A stretch of 8,524 bases of DNA from Spirochaetales bacterium (lineage in GTDB: Bacteria > Spirochaetota > Spirochaetia > Sphaerochaetales > Sphaerochaetaceae). How positions within the stretch are numbered: the first letter of the stretch is position 1; the number at the start of each line of letters is the position of its first letter. Position numbers and translations under genes: made by a program. The notes beneath the pieces were generated by a model, which had not been told where the DNA came from, searched no databases, and saw only the letters and a list, made by a program, of their open reading frames with translations. The stretch spans positions 1-8,524 of the forward strand of contig JALFCJ010000248.1 of the NCBI GenBank assembly GCA_022771185.1. Direction: 5' to 3'. Below, piece by piece: positions 1-6,419 of the stretch.

Positions 1-288
1 CCTATCCCTGATCCTGATTACCAGATGCATAGAATAATCCTTGAGGGATCTATTCCTTCTCCTGCTAATCCTCCTAAGGGATGTAAGTTCCATACTAGAT
101 GTAGAAAGTGTATGGAAATCTGTAAGTATGCAGATCCAAACTTCAAGATGGTTGAAGATGAGCACTTTGTAGCCTGTCACTTATACAACACGGAAGAAGA
201 GAATAAGATTGCACAGCGTCTTACAGAAGAAGCCAAGAAGGCTGAGAAAGAAGAGGCTGAGAATCAGAAGAATGGAAAGAAGAAGTAA
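1..288 (+). CDS. oppF: Peptide ABC transporter ATP-binding protein, C-terminal end (OppF/DppF type), partial
   Basis: Only the last 95 codons are present; the reading frame is open from base 1, so the nucleotide-binding core lies outside the window. The visible part is the accessory C-terminal region of oligopeptide/dipeptide importer ATPases: a PIPDP run, then LEGSIPSPANPPKGC, FHTRC and a later VACH. The IPSPxNPPxGC form points to the OppF/DppF subunit rather than OppD/DppD. The protein would energise peptide uptake on the cytoplasmic face of the inner membrane. Cysteines at fragment residues 28, 34, 41 and 59 match the family's conserved set, which I recall binding an iron-sulfur cluster in some members; Cys37 is an extra one. 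After the conserved end comes a strongly charged Glu/Lys tail of about 30 residues ending in KNGKKK, longer than usual. The stop codon shares one base with the next start (TAATG). The family call is firm; Opp versus Dpp is not resolved. Confidence 0.85.
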   Translation, partial: PIPDPDYQMHRIILEGSIPSPANPPKGCKFHTRCRKCMEICKYADPNFKMVEDEHFVACHLYNTEEENKIAQRLTEEAKKAEKEEAENQKNGKKK

Positions 289-551
289 TGCATAGAAAGA
301 AGAAAAGAGACAGATTTGCCGAAGAAGATGACGGCAGAAGTTTTGCAAACATGAATGTGGAGGGGATGCCATGGTATCGTCCTCCACAGGTGAGTGATGC
401 AAAGAAGGGTGAGACTCCCGAACTCTCTCCCAAAGAGTATAAATACTTTATGTGGGGGGTGTTGAAGGCTGCACTTCTTGTGGGTGGTGTATTTATCGCT
501 GTCTTCTTTCTCTTTATATTTTTCCTTGATTTTATTGTTTTCAAGAACTGA
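288..551 (+). CDS. Small membrane protein of unknown function, 87 aa
   Basis: I do not recognise a named family. The first 52 residues are polar: a basic start (HRKKKRDR), an acidic EEDDGRS patch, then NMNVEGMPWYRPP. A hydrophobic segment of about 30 residues (roughly 53-83) follows, rich in Phe, Val and Ile, long enough for one helix or a tight hairpin, and ends in FKN. No signal peptidase site is evident, so an N-terminus-in membrane protein is likely. The DDGRxxAxMNxxGMPWY pattern reminds me of small membrane proteins with a DDGRTIADMN-like start in Firmicutes and spirochaetes, but this is recall only. The start is chosen because its ATG shares a base with the oppF stop, which suggests coupled translation; a purine-rich GGAAAG lies about 8 bases upstream. 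A terminator hairpin follows at once, so this is the last gene of the peptide-transporter operon. Whether it assists the transporter cannot be told. Confidence 0.7.
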   Translation: MHRKKKRDRFAEEDDGRSFANMNVEGMPWYRPPQVSDAKKGETPELSPKEYKYFMWGVLKAALLVGGVFIAVFFLFIFFLDFIVFKN

Positions 552-552
552 T

Positions 553-579
553 CAAAAGCGGGGCGATGCCTCGCTTTTG
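553..579. terminator. Hairpin terminator between convergent genes
   Basis: CAAAAGCG (553-560) pairs with CGCTTTTG (572-579). The stem continues inward through GGGC and GCCT with one G-U pair, leaving a three-base GAT loop. The stem has about 12 pairs, starts two bases after the small membrane protein's stop, and carries a TTTT run in its 3' arm. On the minus strand the same hairpin also ends in TTTTG, so it may serve dusB from the other side. Confidence 0.75.
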
Positions 580-649
580 TCATTAAGAACAAGAAATACA
601 CTTCTTAAAAAAGACAGTCTTATAAGGAAAAAGCTCTTTTTCGAGGGGG

Positions 650-1594
650 TTATTCTAGAAGAAGAGAAAAAGCATCTCTATATTCCTCTTCTGTCATTGC
701 AGAAGTTAGAGCTTTTTTGCATCTCGAAGCCCCTGGAACTCCTTTGATGTATGCCATAGCATGCTTTCTCATCTCCCTTCCAGCTATATTTTCTCCATAG
801 TAGTTCTTCATCTTTTCAAAGTGGAGCATAGCGGTCTCTATTCGCTCGGAGATAGAAGGTAGAGTGTAGGAACCTTTTTCAAGGTACTCTCTTGTTTCTC
901 TGAATATAAATGGATTGCCTATTGCCCCTCGTGCGAACATTACTCCATCCATTCCATATTCATTCATGCACTCAATTGCATCCTCAGGAGTGAATATATC
1001 GCCGGAGGCATAGAGAACAGCTTCTTTCCCGAATTCCTTTGAAAGGGCCCTAAAAGCGCTTCTATCAGCTTTTCCTTCATATCCTTGTGCTCGGGTTCTG
1101 GCGTGGAGAGTAAGAGAGAATGCGCCGCCTTTCAGGGCCTCTTCAGCAAACTCAAGGTAGTTTATAGAGCAGGAATCCCAACCAAGTCTGAATTTCACAG
1201 AGACGGGGAGTTTTGTTTCAGTGACCAATGTCTCTACTATTTCTCTGATTTTCTTTTTATCTTTCATCAGTGCGGAACCCGCACCTGTCTTTACAACCTT
1301 TGGAACAGGGCAGCCACAGTTGATATCTATCCAGGTGGGATTATATTTCAGAAGATTTGGGATACAGCGATAAAAGGGATCCTTATCAGGACCGAATAAC
1401 TGTACTACAAGCCTCTTTTCTCCATCGGCTCTTTCCAATAGTTCTTTTGTCTTCTCTCCATCTCTGGCAAGGCCCTCGGCGGAAACCATCTCTGTGACGG
1501 TAATGTCTGCGCCCATACTGAGTGCAATATCTCTCATTGCTTTATCTGTATAACCGGCCAGTGGAGCCAGAATAAGCTTATTATCCGTATGCAT
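650..1594 (-). CDS. dusB: tRNA-dihydrouridine synthase (DusB-like)
   Basis: FMN-dependent, NADPH-using enzyme that reduces specific uridines of tRNA to dihydrouridine in the cytoplasm. From the chosen start the protein has 314 residues, normal for the family. Motifs in order: LAPLAGYTD (9-17), the FMN-barrel start; NCGCPVPKV (92-100) with the catalytic Cys95; GSALM (106-110); VKFRLGWD (133-140) with Lys134 and Arg136; HARTRAQGYEGKAD (164-177) with His164; ASGDI (196-200); and ARGAIGNPFIF (221-231), the phosphate-binding end of the barrel. The tail has the helical HAMAYIKGVPGASRCKKAL region of the tRNA-binding domain. The NxGCP and GAIGNP signatures fit the DusB/NifR3 branch. I start at Met 1594 because the barrel begins six residues later; an in-frame ATG at 1654 would add 20 unconserved residues. 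Neither start has a good ribosome binding site. It is divergent from ricT. The family call is very secure; which uridine it modifies is not visible. Confidence 0.93.
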   Translation of the reverse strand: MHTDNKLILAPLAGYTDKAMRDIALSMGADITVTEMVSAEGLARDGEKTKELLERADGEKRLVVQLFGPDKDPFYRCIPNLLKYNPTWIDINCGCPVPKVVKTGAGSALMKDKKKIREIVETLVTETKLPVSVKFRLGWDSCSINYLEFAEEALKGGAFSLTLHARTRAQGYEGKADRSAFRALSKEFGKEAVLYASGDIFTPEDAIECMNEYGMDGVMFARGAIGNPFIFRETREYLEKGSYTLPSISERIETAMLHFEKMKNYYGENIAGREMRKHAMAYIKGVPGASRCKKALTSAMTEEEYRDAFSLLLE

Positions 1595-1676
1595 AAGTAT
1601 AGAATAATCTATTGGAAGGCAAAGGAAAACATCTCTTAACTTGCATCTTATCATTCTAAATGTTAACTTTTCTTAC
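1595..1676. promoter_or_regulatory. Divergent dusB / ricT intergenic region
   Basis: These 82 bases must hold the promoters of both genes. On the plus strand TTGCAT (1641-1646), a 17-base spacer and TAACTT (1664-1669) form a weak candidate whose transcript would start at about the ricT ATG. TATCAT (1649-1654) is a better -10 but lacks a good -35. On the minus strand TATTCT and TATACT lie just before the dusB ATG. No GGAGG-like site is present before either start. Assignments are tentative. Confidence 0.4.
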
Positions 1677-2705
1677 ATGAAGAAAAAGTATGAGCGTGAA
1701 GATGACAGCGCCTATGTATATGTAGTGAAGAATCCATCATACAATGATGTATGTCTAGGGGCTTGGGATAGCATCATATACCCAGGTACTCCTGTGGTTT
1801 ATGATACGAAGTTCGGACTTGACCTTGGTATAGTGGTTGGGGCCGCTCCGATTTCCACAGGTGGATATGAGCCAGGAGCTACAGAAGCAAGAGGTGCTTG
1901 TCTCCATTTTGGAAGTGAAAAAGAGACCCAGAATTATAATTGCGACGAGAATGAGCATCAGTGTTCATCTTGCTTCGGCTGCCAGAGTGTAAAGGAGCCA
2001 AAGAAGATCCAGGTTGATGGAGATGTTCTTTGGATTGACCATTTGGCAACTCCTGCTGAAATGGCGAAATATGAAGAAAACTCTTCAAAAGAAGATGCGG
2101 CTCTTGCTGTCTGCAGAGAGAAGATATTGAAGCACAACTTGAATATGAAGCTGATCACAGCACACTTTCTCCTTGGAGAGCCTAAAGTGATCTTCTTCTT
2201 TACTGCTGAAGAAAGGGTGGACTTCAGAGATCTTGTAAAAGACCTGGTTGCCGTATTCAGAATGAGAATAGAGTTGAGACAGATTGGGGTCAGAGATGAG
2301 TCCAGACTCATTGGAGGACTCTCAGTCTGCGGTAGAGACTATTGTTGCCATGCAATGACAAGAGAGATGGAGCCTGTGACCATCAAGATGGCCAAAGAAC
2401 AGAACCTCTCACTGAACTCTGCAAAGATATCAGGGCCATGTGGAAGGCTCCTTTGCTGCCTCGCATATGAGTACGACTACTATATGGAGGAAAAAGCTGG
2501 CGTGCCGCCTGAAGGAACAAAACTAAAGATTGATAGAGATATATGGAGAGTAAACGAAGTCAACATTCTCTCAAGAAAACTTACCTGTGTTACATTGGAC
2601 GGAAGACAGATTTTCATTCCTTTCGATGAAGTCTACTTTGATGGTGAGACGGGTTTTTGGGAGGTATATCAAGATTATCAGGATGAGCTTTTCAGTGGGG
2701 AGTAA
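1677..2705 (+). CDS. ricT: PSP1-domain protein, RicT (YaaT) family
   Basis: In Bacillus subtilis RicT forms an iron-sulfur complex with RicA and RicF that steers RNase Y mRNA processing; here an RNA-maturation role is inferred from homology. The protein has 342 residues from this ATG. The N-terminal part (about 11-55) is a beta-rich PSP1 start. The core includes KVIFFFTAEERVDFRDLVKDL (170-190) and RIELRQIGVRDESRLIGG (197-214). The signature cysteines follow as CGRDYCC (218-224), then VTIKMAKEQNLSLN and CGRLLCC (255-261). Between residues 62 and 118 sits an added segment with Cys75 and a C-x6-C-x2-C-x2-C cluster (89, 96, 99, 102), which I do not remember from the Bacillus protein. The start was chosen for the KKKY beginning; an in-frame TTG at 1641 would add 12 residues. 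Neither has a convincing ribosome binding site. No ricA or ricF is seen. The family is certain; the function is transferred. Confidence 0.9.
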   Translation: MKKKYEREDDSAYVYVVKNPSYNDVCLGAWDSIIYPGTPVVYDTKFGLDLGIVVGAAPISTGGYEPGATEARGACLHFGSEKETQNYNCDENEHQCSSCFGCQSVKEPKKIQVDGDVLWIDHLATPAEMAKYEENSSKEDAALAVCREKILKHNLNMKLITAHFLLGEPKVIFFFTAEERVDFRDLVKDLVAVFRMRIELRQIGVRDESRLIGGLSVCGRDYCCHAMTREMEPVTIKMAKEQNLSLNSAKISGPCGRLLCCLAYEYDYYMEEKAGVPPEGTKLKIDRDIWRVNEVNILSRKLTCVTLDGRQIFIPFDEVYFDGETGFWEVYQDYQDELFSGE

Positions 2706-2743
2706 TTAAAACACAATTTCTTCTGATAATTCGAGATATTCTG

Positions 2744-2805
2744 TTGACCCATTCTATTCTTTATGGTAATTTCTTTAATCGTCGCAATTAGCGAATTATT
2801 ATAAT
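2744..2805 (+). promoter_or_regulatory. Candidate promoters of the rpsT operon
   Basis: Two candidates lie in the 134-base gap after ricT. The upstream one has a good -35, TTGACC (2744-2749), a 17-base spacer and a poor -10, TAATTT (2767-2772). The downstream one has a perfect TATAAT (2800-2805) but no clear -35. A small inverted repeat, TCGCAATTAGCGA (2782-2794), sits in its spacer. The transcript from TATAAT would have a leader of about 28 bases. No terminator is seen after ricT, so read-through into rpsT is also possible. Confidence 0.45.
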
Positions 2806-2828
2806 CTATTTTTGATAGTACATCTTTT

Positions 2829-2833
2829 GGAGG
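2829..2833 (+). promoter_or_regulatory. Ribosome binding site of rpsT
   Basis: GGAGG lies six bases before the rpsT ATG. It is a strong site and fixes the start, in contrast to ricT and dusB, which lack one. Confidence 0.8.
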
Positions 2834-2839
2834 AATATA

Positions 2840-3100
2840 ATGTCAAGCAAGTCCGTAGAGAAGAGAGATCGTCAGAACGCAAAGCGCCGCCTCAGAAACC
2901 GTGCAGCAAAGAGCACATACCGCACAGCTGTAAAGAAGTTCGAGGCTGAGATTGCTGCTGGCGATAAGGCTAAGGCAGAGGCAGCAATGGCAGAAGCTGC
3001 AAAGCTTCTCGATTCTGTCGCTGGAAAGGGTATCATTCACAAGAACACAGCTAGCAGAAAAAAGAGCAGAATGGCTAAGGCTCTCGCAAAACTTGCCTAA
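2840..3100 (+). CDS. rpsT: 30S ribosomal protein S20
   Basis: Primary-binding protein of the 30S subunit that contacts 16S rRNA early in assembly. The 86-residue product has the normal S20 length and composition. The N-terminus holds the basic helix with the family signature (KRDRQNAKRRLRNRAAKS, about 8-25). A middle Ala/Lys/Glu helix follows, and the end has the conserved GIIHKNTASRKKSRMAKAL (about 64-82). It starts behind a strong GGAGG. HU begins 25 bases downstream, so it leads the rpsT-HU-lnt-cinA operon. S20 limits its own synthesis in E. coli; whether that happens here cannot be judged from the short leader. The identification is secure. Confidence 0.97.
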   Translation: MSSKSVEKRDRQNAKRRLRNRAAKSTYRTAVKKFEAEIAAGDKAKAEAAMAEAAKLLDSVAGKGIIHKNTASRKKSRMAKALAKLA

Positions 3101-3125
3101 GCGATAAGAAACAGGAGAAGGCGAA

Positions 3126-3437
3126 ATGCAGGAAAAGCTAACTAAGGCCGCCATCATTGAGAACCTTCACAATAAGCTTGGTTACAATAGGATGGAGATT
3201 CATTGTGTCATCGATGAGCTCTTTGAAGAGATCAAGGATGGCCTAAAGGATAGTCGTATTATTGAGCTCCGTGGTTTCGGAACATTCGAAGTTCGTGTTA
3301 GAAAGGGAAGAGCTAAGGCTCGCAATCCTAAGACAGGTGAAGTCGTTGCAGTCGAGAAACATGGCGTAGCTATTTTCAGACCTGGAAAGGAACTCAAGGA
3401 TTTTGTCTGGGATATTACAGACGGCGAAGAAGAATGA
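3126..3437 (+). CDS. hup: HU/IHF-family nucleoid DNA-binding protein
   Basis: Dimeric histone-like protein that bends and wraps DNA in the nucleoid. The 103-residue product is slightly longer than HU (about 90). It has the helical N-terminus (LTKAAIIENLHNKLG, 5-19), the turn and strand ELRGFGTFEVRVRKGR (47-62), the DNA-intercalating arm with KARNPKTGEVV (64-74), and the closing FRPGKELKDFV (84-94). The arm keeps the conserved RNPKTG with its intercalating proline. The tail WDITDGEEE is acidic and extends past the usual end. AGGAG (3113-3117) lies eight bases before the ATG. The stop overlaps the lnt start in ATGA, so HU translation is coupled to lnt. In Treponema pallidum I recall HU between rpsT and lnt as well. 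HU versus IHF cannot be settled by eye; HU is favoured because it is a single gene in this order. Confidence 0.93.
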   Translation: MQEKLTKAAIIENLHNKLGYNRMEIHCVIDELFEEIKDGLKDSRIIELRGFGTFEVRVRKGRAKARNPKTGEVVAVEKHGVAIFRPGKELKDFVWDITDGEEE

Positions 3438-5140
3438 TTCTTGGAGATGATCGTTTGAATAATTTCAAGAGTAGAAGGAGCCTCAGAACATTGTGTTCTG
3501 AGGTTCTTGTGTTGTTGGCATCGGCTTTTGTTTTAGCTATGGCTTTCCCTGGTTTCATGACAGACGGCGGGATTGCACCATTAGTTTTCATTGCACTAAT
3601 TCCAGTTTTCATGGTAATCAGGAACACTACTTGGAAGTGTGTCTGGTTTCATGGCTTTATTTTCGGCTTAGTCTATTATTTTTTCTTTAACTATTGGCTT
3701 AAGGGATTCCATTCGTTGGCTATCGTAATAGCACCTGTCATCAAAGGAGGAGAGATGTGTCTTCTCTTCCTGGCCCTTAAGGCTGTAGACGAAGCATTCC
3801 CCAAAAAAGGGTATATATTCAAAGGCGCTGTTTGGGCTGCATATGCATTCCTGGCTGAAAACTGGTTTGCAGGGTACCCCTATGGAAATATTGTCTATGC
3901 CCTCTATCCATACAGAGTTTTGTATCAGATAGCTGATATTACAGGAATATGGGGAATAATATATCTCCTGGTTTTCCCACAGGCCCTTGCAGCCGATTAT
4001 CTCTTGCCATGGATAGGGAAAGAAGCTCCTAAGTTTAAGACTTGGCTGAAGTCCAACTTAATTCCTCTCATTGTTTGGGCTGTTCTTGTGATGGTTTCAA
4101 TAATTTATGGCATATTTGCCCTCAATTATTGGACAGACAGGGAGCCTAGCTCTACTATCAAGATTGCCGCTGTCCAGCATAACCACGATTCCTGGAAGGG
4201 TGGTTATAAGACATATAGAAGCAATTTCAATAATCTCAAGAGGTATACTACAGAGTCTCTCGCTACTGATCCGGATTTAATAATCTGGTCGGAGACTGCA
4301 TTTGTGCCTTCTGTCGCTTGGCACACTACATATGATGCTGAAGGGACTGTTTGGGAAGATATCCATGATCTGACCATAGATTTTGTAGATTATGCAGAGT
4401 CTATAGGTGTTCCTCTCCTTACAGGAAATCCAAAGAGCGTAATTGCTGATCCTACACAGCCTCCATATGACGAAGAGGGAAATAAAAACAGTAAGGAATA
4501 CAATACTGTCATACTCTTCCAGGATGGAGAGATAAAGGGTGAGTATATAAAGCAGCATCTTGTTCCATTTACTGAGCATTTTCCATATGAAAAGCAGCTG
4601 CCTTGGCTCTACAAACTCTTGAAGGCTATGGATTATAACTGGTGGATACCTGGAACGGAAGCAACAGTATTTGAACTCAATGGTGTACATTTCTCTACAC
4701 CTATATGCTATGAAGACTCTTTCAGCGTCCTTAATGCAGAGTATGTGGCATCTGGGGCAGAGATTATCATCAATATGACTAACGACAACTGGTCAAAGAA
4801 GGCTTCTGCAGAATGGCAGCATGCAGAGATTGCCGCTTTCAGAAGCGTAGAGACTAGAAAGTCTATGATCAGGGGAACAAACAGCGGTATTACATGTCTT
4901 GTTGTTCCTACAGGAGAAATTCAGGATCCAATGGAACCATTTACGATGGGAACCCACACATATACCGTCCCTGTCTATAGTCAGGAAGGTTACCCTAATA
5001 CATTTTACGTAAACCACATTGACCTCTTTGCCAAGATTGCAATCTACATAAGTGAAGCAGTATTGGCTTATTGGCTAGTTAAGAAGCTCTACTTCTTGTA
5101 TTTGAATATCAAGAAGAAAAAGGAGGCGGAGAATGACTAA
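3434..5140 (+). CDS. lnt: Apolipoprotein N-acyltransferase
   Basis: Inner-membrane enzyme that adds the third acyl chain to the N-terminal cysteine of lipoproteins, using phospholipid as donor, after Lgt and LspA. The product has 568 residues, somewhat longer than E. coli Lnt (about 510). Several membrane helices fill the first 230 residues (for example about 22-38, 46-62, 71-90, 95-118, 131-146, 165-190 and 208-231), followed by the nitrilase-like periplasmic domain (about 242-515). The expected catalytic triad is present: Glu287 in IIWSETAF, Lys373 in EYIKQHLVPF and Cys425 in TPICYED. Glu381, Tyr426 and Glu427, also important in the family, are conserved, as are NMTNDNW and RSVETRKSMIRGTNSG. 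A last helix (about 531-555) precedes a lysine-rich cytoplasmic tail. It starts in the ATGA overlap with HU, without its own strong ribosome site. Triacylated lipoproteins are thus predicted for this organism, as expected of a lipoprotein-rich diderm spirochaete. Confidence 0.95.
   Translation: MILGDDRLNNFKSRRSLRTLCSEVLVLLASAFVLAMAFPGFMTDGGIAPLVFIALIPVFMVIRNTTWKCVWFHGFIFGLVYYFFFNYWLKGFHSLAIVIAPVIKGGEMCLLFLALKAVDEAFPKKGYIFKGAVWAAYAFLAENWFAGYPYGNIVYALYPYRVLYQIADITGIWGIIYLLVFPQALAADYLLPWIGKEAPKFKTWLKSNLIPLIVWAVLVMVSIIYGIFALNYWTDREPSSTIKIAAVQHNHDSWKGGYKTYRSNFNNLKRYTTESLATDPDLIIWSETAFVPSVAWHTTYDAEGTVWEDIHDLTIDFVDYAESIGVPLLTGNPKSVIADPTQPPYDEEGNKNSKEYNTVILFQDGEIKGEYIKQHLVPFTEHFPYEKQLPWLYKLLKAMDYNWWIPGTEATVFELNGVHFSTPICYEDSFSVLNAEYVASGAEIIINMTNDNWSKKASAEWQHAEIAAFRSVETRKSMIRGTNSGITCLVVPTGEIQDPMEPFTMGTHTYTVPVYSQEGYPNTFYVNHIDLFAKIAIYISEAVLAYWLVKKLYFLYLNIKKKKEAEND
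5121..5126 (+). promoter_or_regulatory. Ribosome binding site of cinA, inside lnt
   Basis: AGGAGG lies six bases before the cinA ATG and within the last codons of lnt. It decides the start and lets cinA be translated independently despite the 8-base overlap. Confidence 0.8.
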
Positions 5141-6374
5141 GGCAAGTTTAATTGTCATCGGATCAGAGCTCACTAGAGGAATAATACAAGACAAACATAC
5201 TATCCTCGTCTCCCATGAGCTTTCACGAATGGGGATACATTTCTCTGAATCTGTAGTTATTCCCGATGACGGAACTATAAGGGAAGTATTGGGAGCCCTC
5301 TTGAGGAACAATGACATTGTCTTATTGACAGGAGGCTTGGGGCCGACTACCGACGATATGACACGCTCAGCCATTGCAGAGGCTGCGAGAACTGAGCTAG
5401 TGAGAAACGAGGAGGCCTGGTCTCATCTTGTAGAGACTCTTAAAGACAGGGCATATGGAGCCAATGAGAAGCAGGCTTTCATACCAAGAGGTTTTAATCT
5501 GATTCCAAACCCATTCGGTACAGCTCCGGGTTTCTGGGGGAAAGTCAACGATACTCTTGTGGTCTCTATGCCAGGGCCTCCAAGAGAAATGGAGCCTATG
5601 TTCCGTTCTTCTGTACTTCCTCTGTTAAGAAAGAATCTTGGAATGAAGGAAGAAGAGAGAGACGAATACTCAACCTTCCTTATTTCTGAAGCCAAACTGG
5701 AAGAATTGACCAGAACAGCAGATCCATCTTTGGATTGGGGCACAAGATTCCAGGACTATAGAATCTCTCTTTATGTTTCCGGTGGAGACAAGACAAAGCG
5801 CCAGGAAGCAATAAAGAAGCTGAGAGAGATGACAGGGAGAGAAAGAGTGGTGGAAGGAGATAAGACTGCTCTTGGAATTCTTGTAGAGGAATTGAAGAAA
5901 AGAGGGGAGACCATCTCCTGTGCAGAGAGCTGCACTGGAGGCCTTGCTGCTTCCAATCTTACATCCCTCCCTGGATCTTCCTCCTATATGATGGGCTCAG
6001 TCACTTCTTATTTCCTATCCGTAAAAGAGAAAGTATTGGGAGTAAAGAAAGAGACGTTGGCGGAATATGGAGCAGTATCGGAAGAGTGTGCTCTTGAGAT
6101 GGCCGATGGAGTAAGAAGAGTAATCTCATCTGATTGGGCTTTCTCTATTACAGGTGTGGCGGGCCCCGATAAAAGTGAAGGGAAAGAAGTGGGGACAGTA
6201 TGCTTGGGCTTCAGCGGTAAAGATAGGGAGAGTGTTGCTGTTACTATCCATCTCTTCTCTTTTGGGCGGGAAAGCATAAGGCGACGAAGCACTGCCGCAG
6301 CTTTCATATTGATGAAGGCATTTATGAAAGGTGAGAATATAAAAGACATAGTCCAGGGATGGACGGTATTCTAA
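5133..6374 (+). CDS. cinA: CinA-like nicotinamide mononucleotide deamidase
   Basis: Two-domain protein of 413 residues, normal CinA length. The N-terminal domain (1 to about 165) is the molybdopterin-binding-like COG1058 fold, linked in studied members to ADP-ribose hydrolysis. It shows IGSELTRG (9-16), LLTGGLGPTTDDMTR (64-78) and VSMPGPPREMEPMF (144-157). A linker domain follows (about 175-240). The C-terminal PncC-like domain (about 245-400) deamidates NMN to NaMN in NAD recycling; it shows SCAESCTGGLAAS (262-274), SITGVAGPD (338-346) and VGTVCLGF (353-360). Deviations: the usual D-x-N after the first motif reads D-K-H (20-22), and the usual TYSNxAK stretch reads TSYFLSVKEK (291-300). A 14-residue tail ends in GWTVF. 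It overlaps lnt by 8 bases and ends just before a terminator, so it is the last gene of the operon. There is no recA next to it, unlike in many Firmicutes. A role in competence is not implied. Confidence 0.93.
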   Translation: MTKASLIVIGSELTRGIIQDKHTILVSHELSRMGIHFSESVVIPDDGTIREVLGALLRNNDIVLLTGGLGPTTDDMTRSAIAEAARTELVRNEEAWSHLVETLKDRAYGANEKQAFIPRGFNLIPNPFGTAPGFWGKVNDTLVVSMPGPPREMEPMFRSSVLPLLRKNLGMKEEERDEYSTFLISEAKLEELTRTADPSLDWGTRFQDYRISLYVSGGDKTKRQEAIKKLREMTGRERVVEGDKTALGILVEELKKRGETISCAESCTGGLAASNLTSLPGSSSYMMGSVTSYFLSVKEKVLGVKKETLAEYGAVSEECALEMADGVRRVISSDWAFSITGVAGPDKSEGKEVGTVCLGFSGKDRESVAVTIHLFSFGRESIRRRSTAAAFILMKAFMKGENIKDIVQGWTVF

Positions 6375-6378
6375 AAAT

Positions 6379-6403
6379 AGAGGGCTGGAAAAACCGGCCC
6401 TCT
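6379..6403. terminator. Bidirectional hairpin terminator after cinA
   Basis: AGAGGGCTGG (6379-6388) pairs with CCGGCCCTCT (6394-6403), ten pairs including one G-U, around an AAAAA loop. It lies five bases after the cinA stop and before the converging permease gene. On the minus strand the stem is followed by ATTTTTAG, a better U-run than the TCTTAAG on the plus strand, so it serves both operons and perhaps the ABC operon best. Confidence 0.85.
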
Positions 6404-6419
6404 TAAGATTACAGATTAA

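Noticed and set aside
221..601. Minus-strand open frame of 126 codons across the oppF end and small membrane protein
   Set aside because: It runs through the terminator hairpin, has no ribosome site or recognisable motif, and lies opposite two better-supported genes.
601..649. GAAAAAGAGCTTTTTC and AAGACTGTCTTTTTT on the minus strand as a second dusB terminator
   Set aside because: The stems are weak and A/T only or have too small a loop; the hairpin at 553-579 explains termination better.
1958..2311. Minus-strand open frame of 117 codons inside ricT
   Set aside because: It is antisense to the conserved RicT core and its composition is what antisense of that core would give.
4277..4690. Minus-strand open frame of 137 codons inside lnt
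   Set aside because: It overlaps the catalytic domain of lnt, has no start signal, and shows no family motif.
6008..6349. Minus-strand open frame of 113 codons in the cinA 3' end
   Set aside because: Antisense to the conserved PncC-like domain; no ribosome site and no recognisable motif.
5133..6374. CinA as evidence of natural competence
   Set aside because: No recA, com genes or competence boxes are present; CinA-type deamidases are widespread in non-competent bacteria.
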